Assembly: GCA_016219795.1 (NCBI GenBank)
Contig: JACRKK010000030.1
Coordinates: forward strand, 1-30,207
Length of the DNA: 30,207 bases
Direction: 5' to 3'
Source: Candidatus Woesearchaeota archaeon
Lineage (GTDB): Archaea > Nanobdellota > Nanobdellia > Woesearchaeales > JACRKL01
Positions 1-7,907 of this stretch are shown here, in pieces (within the stretch, counting starts at the first letter, position 1; the number at the start of each line of letters is the position of its first letter). Both the position numbers and the translations under genes were made by a program. The notes beneath the pieces are model-generated. The model searched no databases, was not told the DNA's origin, and saw only the letters and a program-made list of their open reading frames with translations.

Positions 1-63
1 CTAGCGAGAGCACTATAAAAAAAGAGCATAATAAGGAAAATGAGTGAAAGTCAAAGAAGATAA

Positions 64-246
64 CAACCATTTCTATTGCAGATTTCTAGACGAAAAGGTA
101 TTTTTTTTCAAAAAATAGGGTTATTCCAAGTTCTCTATAATCAAATTAAAGAATTTTTGACTCAATTAAACAATATGACCTACAAAAAAAGTCATAGTGA
201 GATTGATATGTTTATTAATCGTACCATTGAAAAAGTGAAACCGTAA
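64..246 (+). pseudogene. C-terminal remnant of an unrecognised protein
   Basis: An open frame runs from just after a stop at 61-63 to a TAA at 244-246. It has no plausible start at its beginning; the first ATG is at 175. The translation ends in a hydrophilic tail (SEIDMFINRTIEKVKP) that looks like the end of a real protein, and the stretch is more AT-rich than the trp genes beside it. I read it as a decayed or truncated gene, possibly from a mobile element, but I do not recognise the family. The rest of 1-332 shows no other gene: 247-332 is the AT-rich region beyond the 3' end of trpA, with no convincing terminator hairpin. Confidence 0.25.
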
Positions 247-332
247 GCTTTATTTTTAGTTTTTATAGAGAAAGAATATAACGTACCGTATGTGCAGCGA
301 TGCAGGGCTTATGAAGTGGTAAGGCATTCTAC

Positions 333-1112
333 TTAATAGTGGATATTCTTCATCTCCATTAAGAGAATTCGTACATCCTCCAGCTTCCCTTCCTCCGACT
401 CTCCAACTGTATATTTTCTGCAGATCTCACTCCCTACAATAAACCCATCAGCACCGGCAGCCAAAACGTCTTTCACATCCTCTTTATCTTTGATACCAAA
501 ACCTATGAGAACTGGAATAGAGGAGAATGTGCGTATCTTTGCAATAGTTTCTTTGACTTGCTCCTGCTGCTTGGATGCGCCGGTAACACCAGAAAACGCG
601 GTGACATAGACAAATCCTTGTGCCTTCTCCAGAATTTTTTGCATCCGTCCCTTAGGTGTCGTAGGAACAATAAGATAGATAAGTGCAATGCTTGCTATTG
701 TGCACGCATCACACAGCGCAATTGATTCTTCCAGCGGAAGATCAGGAACAATAAGACCCTGTATGCCTGCACTCTTCATTGCTGCAACAAAGGCTAGCAT
801 GCCTCTTTGAAAGATAACATTGTAGTACGTTGTCAGAACAATCGGAAGAGCAGGGTGTTTATTCCGCACCCGTTCTGCAAGCGCAAAAACCGATGGAGGT
901 GTTGTGCCAGACTCCAGCGCACGCTGACATGCTTCCTGAAAAACAGGTCCGTCTGCCAGCGGGTCTGCGTACGGAATGCCCAGTTCCAGGATACCAACAC
1001 CATTATCCACCAGTACATCAATCAGTTTTTCTGAAAATTCAAGTGTTGGGTCACCAGCATAGACATGTGCCATAAAAACGGGTTTTTTGTTGAAAACAGT
1101 GGTAAGCAACAT
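333..1112 (-). CDS. trpA: Tryptophan synthase alpha subunit
   Basis: TrpA cleaves indole-3-glycerol phosphate to indole and glyceraldehyde 3-phosphate; indole is channelled to TrpB in the alpha2-beta2 complex. The 259-residue TIM barrel has normal length. The catalytic glutamate lies in LELGIPYADPLADGP (E43) with the indole-binding aspartate at D54. The phosphate-binding loop FSGVTGAS and the later IGFGI and GFIVGSEI segments are intact. The N-terminal strand reads FMAHVYAGDP where many family members have an F-I-x-Y-x-T-x-GDP pattern, a mild divergence. It is the last gene of the aro-trp operon. Its ATG (1112-1110) overlaps the trpB stop by one base (TAATG), so it is probably translated by coupling. 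Confidence 0.97.
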   Translation of the reverse strand: MLLTTVFNKKPVFMAHVYAGDPTLEFSEKLIDVLVDNGVGILELGIPYADPLADGPVFQEACQRALESGTTPPSVFALAERVRNKHPALPIVLTTYYNVIFQRGMLAFVAAMKSAGIQGLIVPDLPLEESIALCDACTIASIALIYLIVPTTPKGRMQKILEKAQGFVYVTAFSGVTGASKQQEQVKETIAKIRTFSSIPVLIGFGIKDKEDVKDVLAAGADGFIVGSEICRKYTVGESEEGKLEDVRILLMEMKNIHY

Positions 1113-2278
1113 TATTTCACCTCCAGATATTTCTGGATGTGGTACATGTCCTTGTCCCCCCTTCCTGAAAGGTTGATGATAATTAAATCACCGTTTTTCA
1201 CCTGCATCCTAAGCGCATACGCAACTGCATGGGCAGATTCTAGAGCAGGAATTATCCCTTCATCCTTTGAAAGCACGCTGACTGCCTCAACAGCTTCTCT
1301 ATCCGTTACGGAGACATATTGTGCCCTGCCGATTTCTTTGAGATGCGCATGCTGTGGCCCAACTCCAGGATAATCAAGTCCTGCAGAGATGCTGTATGCC
1401 TCTTCTATCTGGCCATGGTTATCCTGCAACACAAAACTGTGAGCACCCTGGAAGATGCCTTCTCTTCCTTGAGAAAGTGTTGCTCCATGCTTCTTTCCGT
1501 CACCGCCGGGCTCAACTCCGATTAATCTCACGCCAGCATCAGGGATGAAAGCATGAAATATGCCGATGGCATTTGACCCGCCGCCAACACAGGCAAGGAT
1601 GGCACCCGGCAATTTTGCTTCTGCATCAAGGATCTGCTTCCTTGCTTCCTCTCCTATGATTTTTTGGAAATCACGCACCATGGATGGGTAAGGGTAGGGT
1701 CCTGCAACTGTTCCAAGACAGTAATAGGTATCCCTAATATTTGTTGTCCAATCTCTCAGTGCTTCACTTACTGCATCTTTTAACGAGCCCTTATTCAAGG
1801 AGATTTCTACAGGATGGACTGTTGCCCCACACAGCTTCATGCGCAGAACATTGAGTTCCTGGCGTTTGATATCTTCAATGCCCATATAAATCTCTACAGA
1901 AATGCCAAACAATGCTCCAGCCATTGCTGTGGCAATGCCATGTTGGCCTGCTCCCGTTTCTGCAATAATGCGTTTCTTGCCCATGGTTTTTGCAAGCAGA
2001 GCCTGGCCTAAGACATTGTTGGTCTTGTGCGCACCGCCATGCAAAAGATCCTCCCGCTTCAGATATACTTTACAGCCAACCCGTTTTGAAAGATTCTCTG
2101 CATAGTAGAGTGGTGTTGGCCTGCCGGCATAGTGTTTAAGATAGTAGGATAGTTGTTTTTGGAACACAGGGTCTTTCTTTGCCTCCAGATATGCCAATTC
2201 AAGTTCTTCTAGTGCAGGCATCAGTGTCTCTGGGACAAAAGTGCCGCCAAATTTTCCAAAATGCGTTTCTGCCTTCAT
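1112..2278 (-). CDS. trpB: Tryptophan synthase beta subunit (TrpB1 type)
   Basis: TrpB is the PLP enzyme that joins indole and serine into tryptophan. I chose the ATG at 2278 (388 residues, MKAETHFGKFGG) over the longer open frame because it forms an exact ATGA overlap with the trpC-F stop and gives the standard family N-terminus. The PLP lysine is K85 in HGGAHKTN, the phosphate-binding loop is GGGSNAIG, and the C-terminal LSGRGDKDM is present. The length and the lack of an N-terminal extension indicate the TrpB1 form that pairs with TrpA, rather than the stand-alone TrpB2 common in archaea. It sits directly before trpA in the operon. Confidence 0.97.
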   Translation of the reverse strand: MKAETHFGKFGGTFVPETLMPALEELELAYLEAKKDPVFQKQLSYYLKHYAGRPTPLYYAENLSKRVGCKVYLKREDLLHGGAHKTNNVLGQALLAKTMGKKRIIAETGAGQHGIATAMAGALFGISVEIYMGIEDIKRQELNVLRMKLCGATVHPVEISLNKGSLKDAVSEALRDWTTNIRDTYYCLGTVAGPYPYPSMVRDFQKIIGEEARKQILDAEAKLPGAILACVGGGSNAIGIFHAFIPDAGVRLIGVEPGGDGKKHGATLSQGREGIFQGAHSFVLQDNHGQIEEAYSISAGLDYPGVGPQHAHLKEIGRAQYVSVTDREAVEAVSVLSKDEGIIPALESAHAVAYALRMQVKNGDLIIINLSGRGDKDMYHIQKYLEVK

Positions 2279-3591
2279 GCGCTCACCTGCCGAATAAACT
2301 CCTGCATTTTGCGTGCATCCTTTACGCCGTTTTTTGATTCCACACCGGAACATACATCCACACCAAAGGGGTCCAAAAGCCGGACAACTTCTGCCACATT
2401 TCCTGCGTGAAGCCCCCCTGCAACAAACATTTTCTTTGGAAAGGAGGTTAGAATGGTGGGATCCATTTTTTTTCCAGTGCCTCCATAAAGCACAGGGTCA
2501 TATGCATCAAAGAGACTACCAAACACATCAATTCCTGCAACAGCAGGGATTTTTCCATCAACACCATACGATTTGATGACGGGTAGGGAAGATGTAATGT
2601 CCGTCTCGTCTCCATGCAACTGGATCATGGAGATACCTGTCTGTGTTGCAATCTGTTCAACCACCTCCTTTTTTTCGTTAACAAAAACACCAACAGGTGT
2701 GATGGAGTTTGGAAGCTCAGCAATAATCGCTGCTGCATGCTCCGGTGCAATGTACCTTGGGCTTTTTGCATAAAAATTAAATCCCAGAAAATCAGCACCA
2801 GCATCCACTGCTGCAAGCGCATCCTTTAGTGATGTAATCCCGCATATCTTGACTTTCGTTCTCCGCATACTTCTCATGGTCTCAAGAAGACTCCCTGATC
2901 TCATAAAATGGGTGCCGATCAAAACAGCGTTCGTGTTGGCATTTTGGATATCATCATACCTTTGAAATCCAGATTCGCTGACGAGAATAACTGAAGAGGG
3001 TATTTTCTCACTGAGGCGTGTAGTGGTATTCCTATCAATCACAAAGGTAGAGAGGTTCCGGTTGTTTATGCCGATTATGGACGCGCCAGAAACCAGTGCC
3101 TTCTTTACTTCCGGAAGAGTATGCACCTCCACCAGGCATTCCATGCCCAGCTGTTCGGATTTTCTGCGAAAATCCGTGAGCTGCTTGGAGGTAAGAAGCG
3201 AAGCGATGAGGAGTATAGCGTCAGCACCTGCAGCGTAGCTTTCATGTATCTGCATCTCATCAATGATGAAATCTTTGCGAAGGACAGGAAGGGCGGTATG
3301 CTTCTTCACTTCGCTGATCCATGCAATAACTCCACCAAAGAATTGCGTGTCGGTGACTACAGAAATTGCGCTTGCATATGGCTCATAGGAAGAAATGATG
3401 GAGGCAATGTCTATATGCTCCTGTAAAATGCCTGCAGAGGGCGATTGTTTCTTTATTTCTGCAATGATATTATGCATACCTCTAAGACAATTGCTTAATC
3501 TTCTGAGAGGAGCAGTTCGTCTAGGGAAAGTTCTACCTTTAAACCCTGCTACTTCATTTTCTTTTTGTCTAATTATTTGCTGTAAGAACAT
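2275..3591 (-). CDS. trpC: Fused indole-3-glycerol-phosphate synthase / phosphoribosylanthranilate isomerase
   Basis: This bifunctional enzyme performs isomerisation of phosphoribosylanthranilate and closure of the indole ring. Residues 1-240 are the IGPS (TrpC) barrel: EIKKQSPSAG (K48 region), LRKDFIID (K106), LVEVH (E155), GINNRNL and SESG. Residues about 244-438 are the PRAI (TrpF) barrel, with the catalytic cysteine C250 in KICGIT and aspartate D412 in VDVCSGVE, plus the phosphate-binding stretches YGGTGKK and VAGGL. I chose the ATG at 3591 (438 residues, MFLQQIIRQKENEV) because it matches the usual IGPS N-terminus; it overlaps trpD by 23 nt. The C-then-F fusion is the enterobacterial arrangement; in most archaea I know of the two are separate. 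Confidence 0.95.
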   Translation of the reverse strand: MFLQQIIRQKENEVAGFKGRTFPRRTAPLRRLSNCLRGMHNIIAEIKKQSPSAGILQEHIDIASIISSYEPYASAISVVTDTQFFGGVIAWISEVKKHTALPVLRKDFIIDEMQIHESYAAGADAILLIASLLTSKQLTDFRRKSEQLGMECLVEVHTLPEVKKALVSGASIIGINNRNLSTFVIDRNTTTRLSEKIPSSVILVSESGFQRYDDIQNANTNAVLIGTHFMRSGSLLETMRSMRRTKVKICGITSLKDALAAVDAGADFLGFNFYAKSPRYIAPEHAAAIIAELPNSITPVGVFVNEKKEVVEQIATQTGISMIQLHGDETDITSSLPVIKSYGVDGKIPAVAGIDVFGSLFDAYDPVLYGGTGKKMDPTILTSFPKKMFVAGGLHAGNVAEVVRLLDPFGVDVCSGVESKNGVKDARKMQEFIRQVSA

Positions 3592-4594
3592 GGCTTGCCT
3601 CCTGCAATTCCTTGAGCTTCTGCATGGCAACGCCAGAATCAATGACCTGCACTGCGCATGCTACACCTTGCCTAAAATTAGACGCTTTTCCTGCAAGCAT
3701 AAAACCAGCAGCAGCGTTCAAAAGCACAGCATCTCTTTTTGCTGACTTTTTTCCCAAAAAAAGGTCACTAATTATCTGTGCGTTTTCATAACTGCTTCCG
3801 CCTCTAAGATCTTCAAGAGGAGCTTTTTGAAGGCCAGCATCTTCCGGATTTAAGAAAAAGGTATGTATCTTACCTTCATCTAATATAGTGATCTTAGTGC
3901 TTGCATGAAGCGCAATTTCATCCATGCCGAATCCATGTACCACCATGGCATTCCTCATGCCGCGCATCTTCAGCACCTCTGCATACAGTTCTGTAAGTGC
4001 TGGGTCGTAAACCCCAATAATCTGGCTGCTTAATGGCGCAGGATTCAGAAGCGGCCCCATCATATTGAAAACAGTCCGGATGCCAAGCTCTTTACGTACA
4101 CCTGACAGGTTTTTGAAAGCAGGATGATACAGTGGTGCAAAAAGAAATACCCAATGATTGGTTTTCAAAAAAATTTCTGCCTGCTTTGCATCAAGCTGCG
4201 TGGCAATGCCCAAAGCCTCTAACACATCCGCACTGCCACATGAAGAAGAGACTGCCCGGTTCCCATGCTTTGCCACAGGAACACCGCCTGCTGCAAGTAC
4301 CAGAGCAGATGCTGTTGAAATGTTGAAGGTATGGCTGCCATCTCCACCTGTGCCACAGGTATCCAGAAGAGAGGGAATGTCCATCCGTAAAGGAACTTCA
4401 TACTGTTTTGCAGTCTCGACAAAGGTCAACAGTTCAGCGGGCATAATGCTTTTGGCTGCAAGCGCAACGAGCATTCCTGCAGCTTGTGTAGGTGTATACT
4501 TGCCGGTGACCAACCCCTCCATAAATTCTTGCGCCTCACTTAGGGTAAGCACCTTTTTTAGGAGCAGCTTCCTTAAAATATCAGATGCATTCAT
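3569..4594 (-). CDS. trpD: Anthranilate phosphoribosyltransferase
   Basis: TrpD transfers phosphoribose from PRPP to anthranilate, the second step of the tryptophan branch. The 341-residue protein has the normal length. Its PRPP-binding loop CGTGGDGSHTFNIST starts at residue 80, and the anthranilate/PRPP-binding segment KHGNRAVSSSCGSADVLEALG starts at 109. The metal-binding region near VHGFGMDEIAL is also recognisable. It is not fused to TrpG, unlike the E. coli protein. Its ATG at 4594 forms an ATGA overlap with the trpG stop, and its 3' end overlaps the start of trpC-F by 23 nt. Confidence 0.96.
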   Translation of the reverse strand: MNASDILRKLLLKKVLTLSEAQEFMEGLVTGKYTPTQAAGMLVALAAKSIMPAELLTFVETAKQYEVPLRMDIPSLLDTCGTGGDGSHTFNISTASALVLAAGGVPVAKHGNRAVSSSCGSADVLEALGIATQLDAKQAEIFLKTNHWVFLFAPLYHPAFKNLSGVRKELGIRTVFNMMGPLLNPAPLSSQIIGVYDPALTELYAEVLKMRGMRNAMVVHGFGMDEIALHASTKITILDEGKIHTFFLNPEDAGLQKAPLEDLRGGSSYENAQIISDLFLGKKSAKRDAVLLNAAAGFMLAGKASNFRQGVACAVQVIDSGVAMQKLKELQEASHVLTANN

Positions 4595-5163
4595 CTTATC
4601 AGCTCCACTACATTTTGTAGGATTTGTGTTCCATAGGGTGTGAGGATGGATTCAGGATGAAACTGTACACCAAACATTTTTTCCTGCATATGCTCAATGG
4701 CCATCGGCAGGCCGTCTGCAGTTGCAGTAACTACAAAATGTGGAGGGATAGTGGAGCCATAGAGGGAATGATATCGCCCTGCAAAGAAAGGGTTGGGCAC
4801 GCCGTGAAAAAGAGGTGTGCCGGTATGTGCGATCACCGATTTTTTACCGTGAATAGGAATCGGTGCAAGGGTGACTTTTCCACCCAGTGCTTCTATCATT
4901 GCCTGGTGTCCAAGACAGATACCCATCAATGGAATTTTTCCGTGATATTTTTGGATAAGGGGGATACAGATACCTGCATCCTGTGGATGCGATGGTCCGG
5001 GGGAGATGACGATAAGTTTGGTGTTATGGGTTTTGAGTAAAGCGTCCAATTGCTCTATAGGGCTATCATTTCTAAGTACCTTTAGTGTGCAGCCTAATTT
5101 TCTGAATTCATCGACCAGATTGTAGCTGAAGGAATCAAAATTGTCAATAAAGAGAATATTCAT
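4591..5163 (-). CDS. trpG: Anthranilate synthase component II (glutamine amidotransferase)
   Basis: TrpG is the class I glutaminase that supplies ammonia to TrpE. I chose the ATG at 5163, giving 190 residues (MNILFIDNFDSFSYNLVDEF), because it forms ATGA with the trpE stop and gives the standard family N-terminus; the longer open frame adds only a Gly-rich, non-homologous stretch. The catalytic triad is complete: C83 in GICLGHQ, and H169 and E171 in FHPES. The oxyanion loop SPGPSHP is present. It could also serve as PabA, but its place between trpE and trpD argues for tryptophan synthesis. Confidence 0.96.
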   Translation of the reverse strand: MNILFIDNFDSFSYNLVDEFRKLGCTLKVLRNDSPIEQLDALLKTHNTKLIVISPGPSHPQDAGICIPLIQKYHGKIPLMGICLGHQAMIEALGGKVTLAPIPIHGKKSVIAHTGTPLFHGVPNPFFAGRYHSLYGSTIPPHFVVTATADGLPMAIEHMQEKMFGVQFHPESILTPYGTQILQNVVELIR

Positions 5164-6809
5164 GGTTCCACCCCCAGTGCCGCCAGGCATGCTGCGGCTT
5201 TCTTTTTTGTTTCTTCTGCTTCGCGTTCTGGCACGGAATCATAGACTATGCCTGCGCCTGATCTGACTTGTGCCATGCCTCCCTGAAGAACTATGGCACG
5301 AATAACAATGCATGAATCAAAATCACCAGCAGGAGTGAGATAACAGACCGCACCTCCATAAAATCCACGTTTTGTCTGCTCATATCTTCTGATAAGCTCC
5401 ATTGCTTTTATTTTTGGCGCACCCGTTAAAGTTCCCATATTCATGGTTGCTGCGTAAGCGTGCAGCGCATCAATATCTGACCTTAGTGTACCTTGGACTG
5501 TAGAGACCAGATGCTGCACATGAGAATACTTCTCCACCTCCAGAAGCTTGGTTGCGGTTCGTGTTCCAGGAATAGATATACGAGCTATGTCGTTTCTTGC
5601 AAGATCTACAAGCATGCAATGCTCTGCAAGTTCTTTGGGATCCAGCAAGAGATCAAGTTCAAGACGGCTGTCAAAATCTGCGTCGATAGCATTTCCACTT
5701 TTCCCCCGTGGCAAGGTTCCTGCAATAGGTTTTATCTCTGCAATCTTATGCTTTTCTCCTGTCACTTTAAGACAGGTCTCCGGGCTTGAGCCAAGGAGAG
5801 TAAACTCTGCATTCTCCATAAAGAACATATAAGGTCCTGGATTTATGGCCTTTAGCCGTGCATAGATGCCGAGGTGGTCTTCGGTTGATGGAATAGAAAA
5901 CGTCCGGGAAAGAACGCACTGAAAGACATCGCCTGCCCTAATGTGCTCTTGCATCTGCTCCACTTTTTTTATAAATGTTGCATCATCCTCTGAGACCGTA
6001 GCATAAGACTGTGTAGATGATGGCGGTAGGTAAGGAGGTACTATTTTCATGGCTGACTCATAACGTTTGAGGGCGTCCATCAACAAATACTGTTTTTGGG
6101 TGCCTTCAGGTACACTGGCAAGCAAGTAAGTCTTGTTTTGAAGATGGTCCATGACAAAAAGTTCTGTTGCATAATAAAAAAGAAAATCAGGGATCTCATT
6201 TTCCTGTTGCTGTTGCCGGGGTAGTTTCTCAACATAATCAATGGCATCGTAGCTGATAGCACCAAATAGGCCGCAAAAGGGTATCTGAAGTTTCAATGTG
6301 GGTACGAAGGCAAAAGCAATTTTGCGCAAGAAATTAAAAACCGCAAGGTGCTGAAGCCGCTCTTCTTCGTCATTATGCTTCTTGTTTTCAGGAATAGTGC
6401 CCCTCAGTATTTTTCCATCCGCTTCTATGGAGGAGAATTGTGTGTCAATCGAAAACCGACCACCATCGATCACAGACCGATGGCATGCTCGCCTTCGGCT
6501 TGGGTCGGTTTTCTCCGACCCTACGTTTTCCATTGAACCACTAGTGGACACACTAGTGGAAAACGCAGATTTTAGAAGCAAGAGCATCTGCTCCCCCACT
6601 GGATTTAGTGCCTCTATTTTAAAATAAGAGTTCTTGATACAAATGCATAAAGAAGGGTTAACGCACCCTATACTTTTTTCTCCATATTTTTTGACATGGT
6701 CTGCGGACTCTAAAAGAAAGGCGTGTTTTGTATGCTGCTTTAAGGAACGGAAGAGTCCAACAGGGTCAGCTGTTCCCTGCACAATTTTGTAAACGGTTTC
6801 TAATTTCAT
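5160..6809 (-). CDS. trpE: Anthranilate synthase component I, with an in-frame palindromic insertion
   Basis: TrpE converts chorismate plus ammonia to anthranilate. The C-terminal chorismate-binding domain is complete: IRAGDVFQCVLSR, GSSPETCLK, IAGTLPRG, ELDLLLDPKELAEHCMLVDLARND, MNMGTLTGAPKIKAM and GGAVCYLTPAGDFDSCIVIR. The N-terminal domain carries LLESAD, the element used for tryptophan feedback in enterobacterial TrpE. At 549 residues it is longer than the archaeal enzymes I know (about 420-460). Part of the excess is residues about 84-127, a low-complexity Ser/Arg-rich stretch encoded by hairpin-forming DNA at 6451-6565. It falls in a variable linker of the E. coli protein, so activity is probably kept. 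ATGA overlaps exist on both sides, with aroF and trpG. Confidence 0.96.
   Translation of the reverse strand: MKLETVYKIVQGTADPVGLFRSLKQHTKHAFLLESADHVKKYGEKSIGCVNPSLCICIKNSYFKIEALNPVGEQMLLLLKSAFSTSVSTSGSMENVGSEKTDPSRRRACHRSVIDGGRFSIDTQFSSIEADGKILRGTIPENKKHNDEEERLQHLAVFNFLRKIAFAFVPTLKLQIPFCGLFGAISYDAIDYVEKLPRQQQQENEIPDFLFYYATELFVMDHLQNKTYLLASVPEGTQKQYLLMDALKRYESAMKIVPPYLPPSSTQSYATVSEDDATFIKKVEQMQEHIRAGDVFQCVLSRTFSIPSTEDHLGIYARLKAINPGPYMFFMENAEFTLLGSSPETCLKVTGEKHKIAEIKPIAGTLPRGKSGNAIDADFDSRLELDLLLDPKELAEHCMLVDLARNDIARISIPGTRTATKLLEVEKYSHVQHLVSTVQGTLRSDIDALHAYAATMNMGTLTGAPKIKAMELIRRYEQTKRGFYGGAVCYLTPAGDFDSCIVIRAIVLQGGMAQVRSGAGIVYDSVPEREAEETKKKAAACLAALGVEP
6451..6565. repeat. Palindrome-rich insertion element inside trpE
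   Basis: This stretch can fold almost completely. An 11-bp perfect inverted repeat (GAAAACCGACC at 6451-6461, GGTCGGTTTTC at 6503-6513) encloses two smaller hairpins: CCATCG/CGATGG (6463-6468, 6478-6483) and GCC-TTC-GGC (6491-6499). An alternative 7-bp hairpin pairs 6502-6508 with 6515-6521. Downstream, CCACTAGTG/CACTAGTGG (6538-6546, 6551-6559) forms a 9-bp stem with a 4-nt loop, extended by CGTTTT/AAAACG (6524-6529, 6560-6565). The reading frame of trpE stays open throughout. This resembles the protein-tolerated palindromic elements described in Rickettsia, but I cannot see a second copy in this window. Confidence 0.6.
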
Positions 6810-7822
6810 GGAAGTATCCTCCCCTCAAAAACTGCAAGGGATCTTAGTTGCTGCATTAATTGCTGAAATTGTGTGAAGGTGAGTGATTGTTTTCCGTCGG
6901 ACAACGCCTTCTCTGGTTGAGGATGGATTTCCACCATGATGCCATCTGCTCCTACAACAAGTGCTGCTTTGGCAAGCGCAGCGACAAAGGTGCGGTTGCC
7001 CGCAGCATGGCTGGGATCCACGATAACAGGGAGATGGGTTTTTTCTTTGAGGACAGGGATTGCCGTAAGATCTAGAGTATTTCTGTAGGCAGTCTCAAAG
7101 GTCTTGATACCTCGTTCGCAGAGGATGACCTGGGAATTGCCTTCTGCCATGATGTATTCTGCGCTCATCAAAAATTCCTGGATGGATGCAGACATACCGC
7201 GTTTGAGGAGGATTGGCTTTTGTGTCTTACCCACCTTTTTTAGGAGGGTAAAATTTTGCATGTTCCGTGCACCGATCTGAAGGATATCTGCATATTTTGC
7301 AACCAGCTCCACCTGCTCAGAATCCATGACTTCCGTTACCACAAGGGTTCCAAACTGATTACATGCTTTTGCCATGAGTTTTAGGCCTTCTTCTCCCATC
7401 CCTTGGAAACTATAGGGCGAAGTACGTGGTTTGAAGGCACCGCCCCTCATGAAATGGATCCCCTCTTCCCTAAGCAGTTCACCTGTTTTTTGTATCTGCT
7501 CTTTTGATTCAACAGAACAGGGGCCCGCAATGACCGTAAAGTGAGGGTTTCCAATCTGCTGGTCTCCCAGAGATATGACGGTTTCTGCAGGATGCAGTTC
7601 CCTGCTAGCAAGTTTGTAGGGGGCGAGCACGGGGATTATTTTTTCAACACAGCTGTAGTTGTCCAGATGCAGGGATTCAATGGAGCGCTCATCGCCCAGT
7701 GCACCAAGGACAATCTTTTCCGTGCCTGGCATATAGAGGGGCTCAAGACCCAGGCCTGCAATCCTTTGCAGTATGGCATCTACCTCTTCCTTGGGCGTGT
7801 TGTTCTTGAGCACAATGATCAT
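6806..7822 (-). CDS. aroF: 3-deoxy-7-phosphoheptulonate (DAHP) synthase, type I-beta
   Basis: It condenses phosphoenolpyruvate and erythrose 4-phosphate, the committed step of the shikimate pathway. I chose the ATG at 7822 (338 residues, MIIVLKNNTPKEEV) because a TATA box lies 23-31 nt upstream; the longer open frame would cross the divergent promoter. Residues 1-70 form a ferredoxin/ACT-like regulatory domain and residues about 75-338 the catalytic barrel. Metal ligands C102 (GPCSVES), H272 (PSHAAGN), E298 (MVEIHP) and D309 (LSDG) fall at the same positions I recall for the Thermotoga maritima enzyme. KPRTSPYSFQG (from K131) and LLKRGM bind substrates. It heads the trp operon and overlaps trpE by ATGA. 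There is no chorismate mutase domain. Confidence 0.95.
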   Translation of the reverse strand: MIIVLKNNTPKEEVDAILQRIAGLGLEPLYMPGTEKIVLGALGDERSIESLHLDNYSCVEKIIPVLAPYKLASRELHPAETVISLGDQQIGNPHFTVIAGPCSVESKEQIQKTGELLREEGIHFMRGGAFKPRTSPYSFQGMGEEGLKLMAKACNQFGTLVVTEVMDSEQVELVAKYADILQIGARNMQNFTLLKKVGKTQKPILLKRGMSASIQEFLMSAEYIMAEGNSQVILCERGIKTFETAYRNTLDLTAIPVLKEKTHLPVIVDPSHAAGNRTFVAALAKAALVVGADGIMVEIHPQPEKALSDGKQSLTFTQFQQLMQQLRSLAVFEGRILP

Positions 7823-7844
7823 AAGAGTTTTGGAGCTTGGGGGG

Positions 7845-7853
7845 AATATATAA
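7845..7853 (-). promoter_or_regulatory. TATA box of the aro-trp operon
   Basis: Read on the minus strand this is TTATATATT, placed 23-31 nt before the aroF ATG at 7822. That is the spacing expected for archaeal leaderless transcription, so the transcript probably starts at or very near the start codon. There is then no room for a leader-peptide attenuator. Confidence 0.6.
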
Positions 7854-7876
7854 TAATTACGGCATAAATAGAAATA

Positions 7877-7884
7877 TTTATATA
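7877..7884 (+). promoter_or_regulatory. TATA box of the divergent ACT-domain gene
   Basis: TTTATATA lies 24-31 nt before the ATG at 7908, again fitting leaderless transcription. Only about 23 nt separate it from the opposing aro-trp TATA box, so one bound repressor could cover both promoters. Confidence 0.6.
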
Positions 7885-7907
7885 CTTTCGCAATAATATT
7901 AGTTAAT

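Noticed and set aside
6538..6559. CRISPR repeat
   Set aside because: The CCACTAGTGG copies are adjacent arms of one hairpin; there are no spacers or further repeats.
7823..7860. trp leader-peptide attenuator or T-box
   Set aside because: Only about 20 nt separate the TATA box from the aroF ATG, so no leader exists to hold one.
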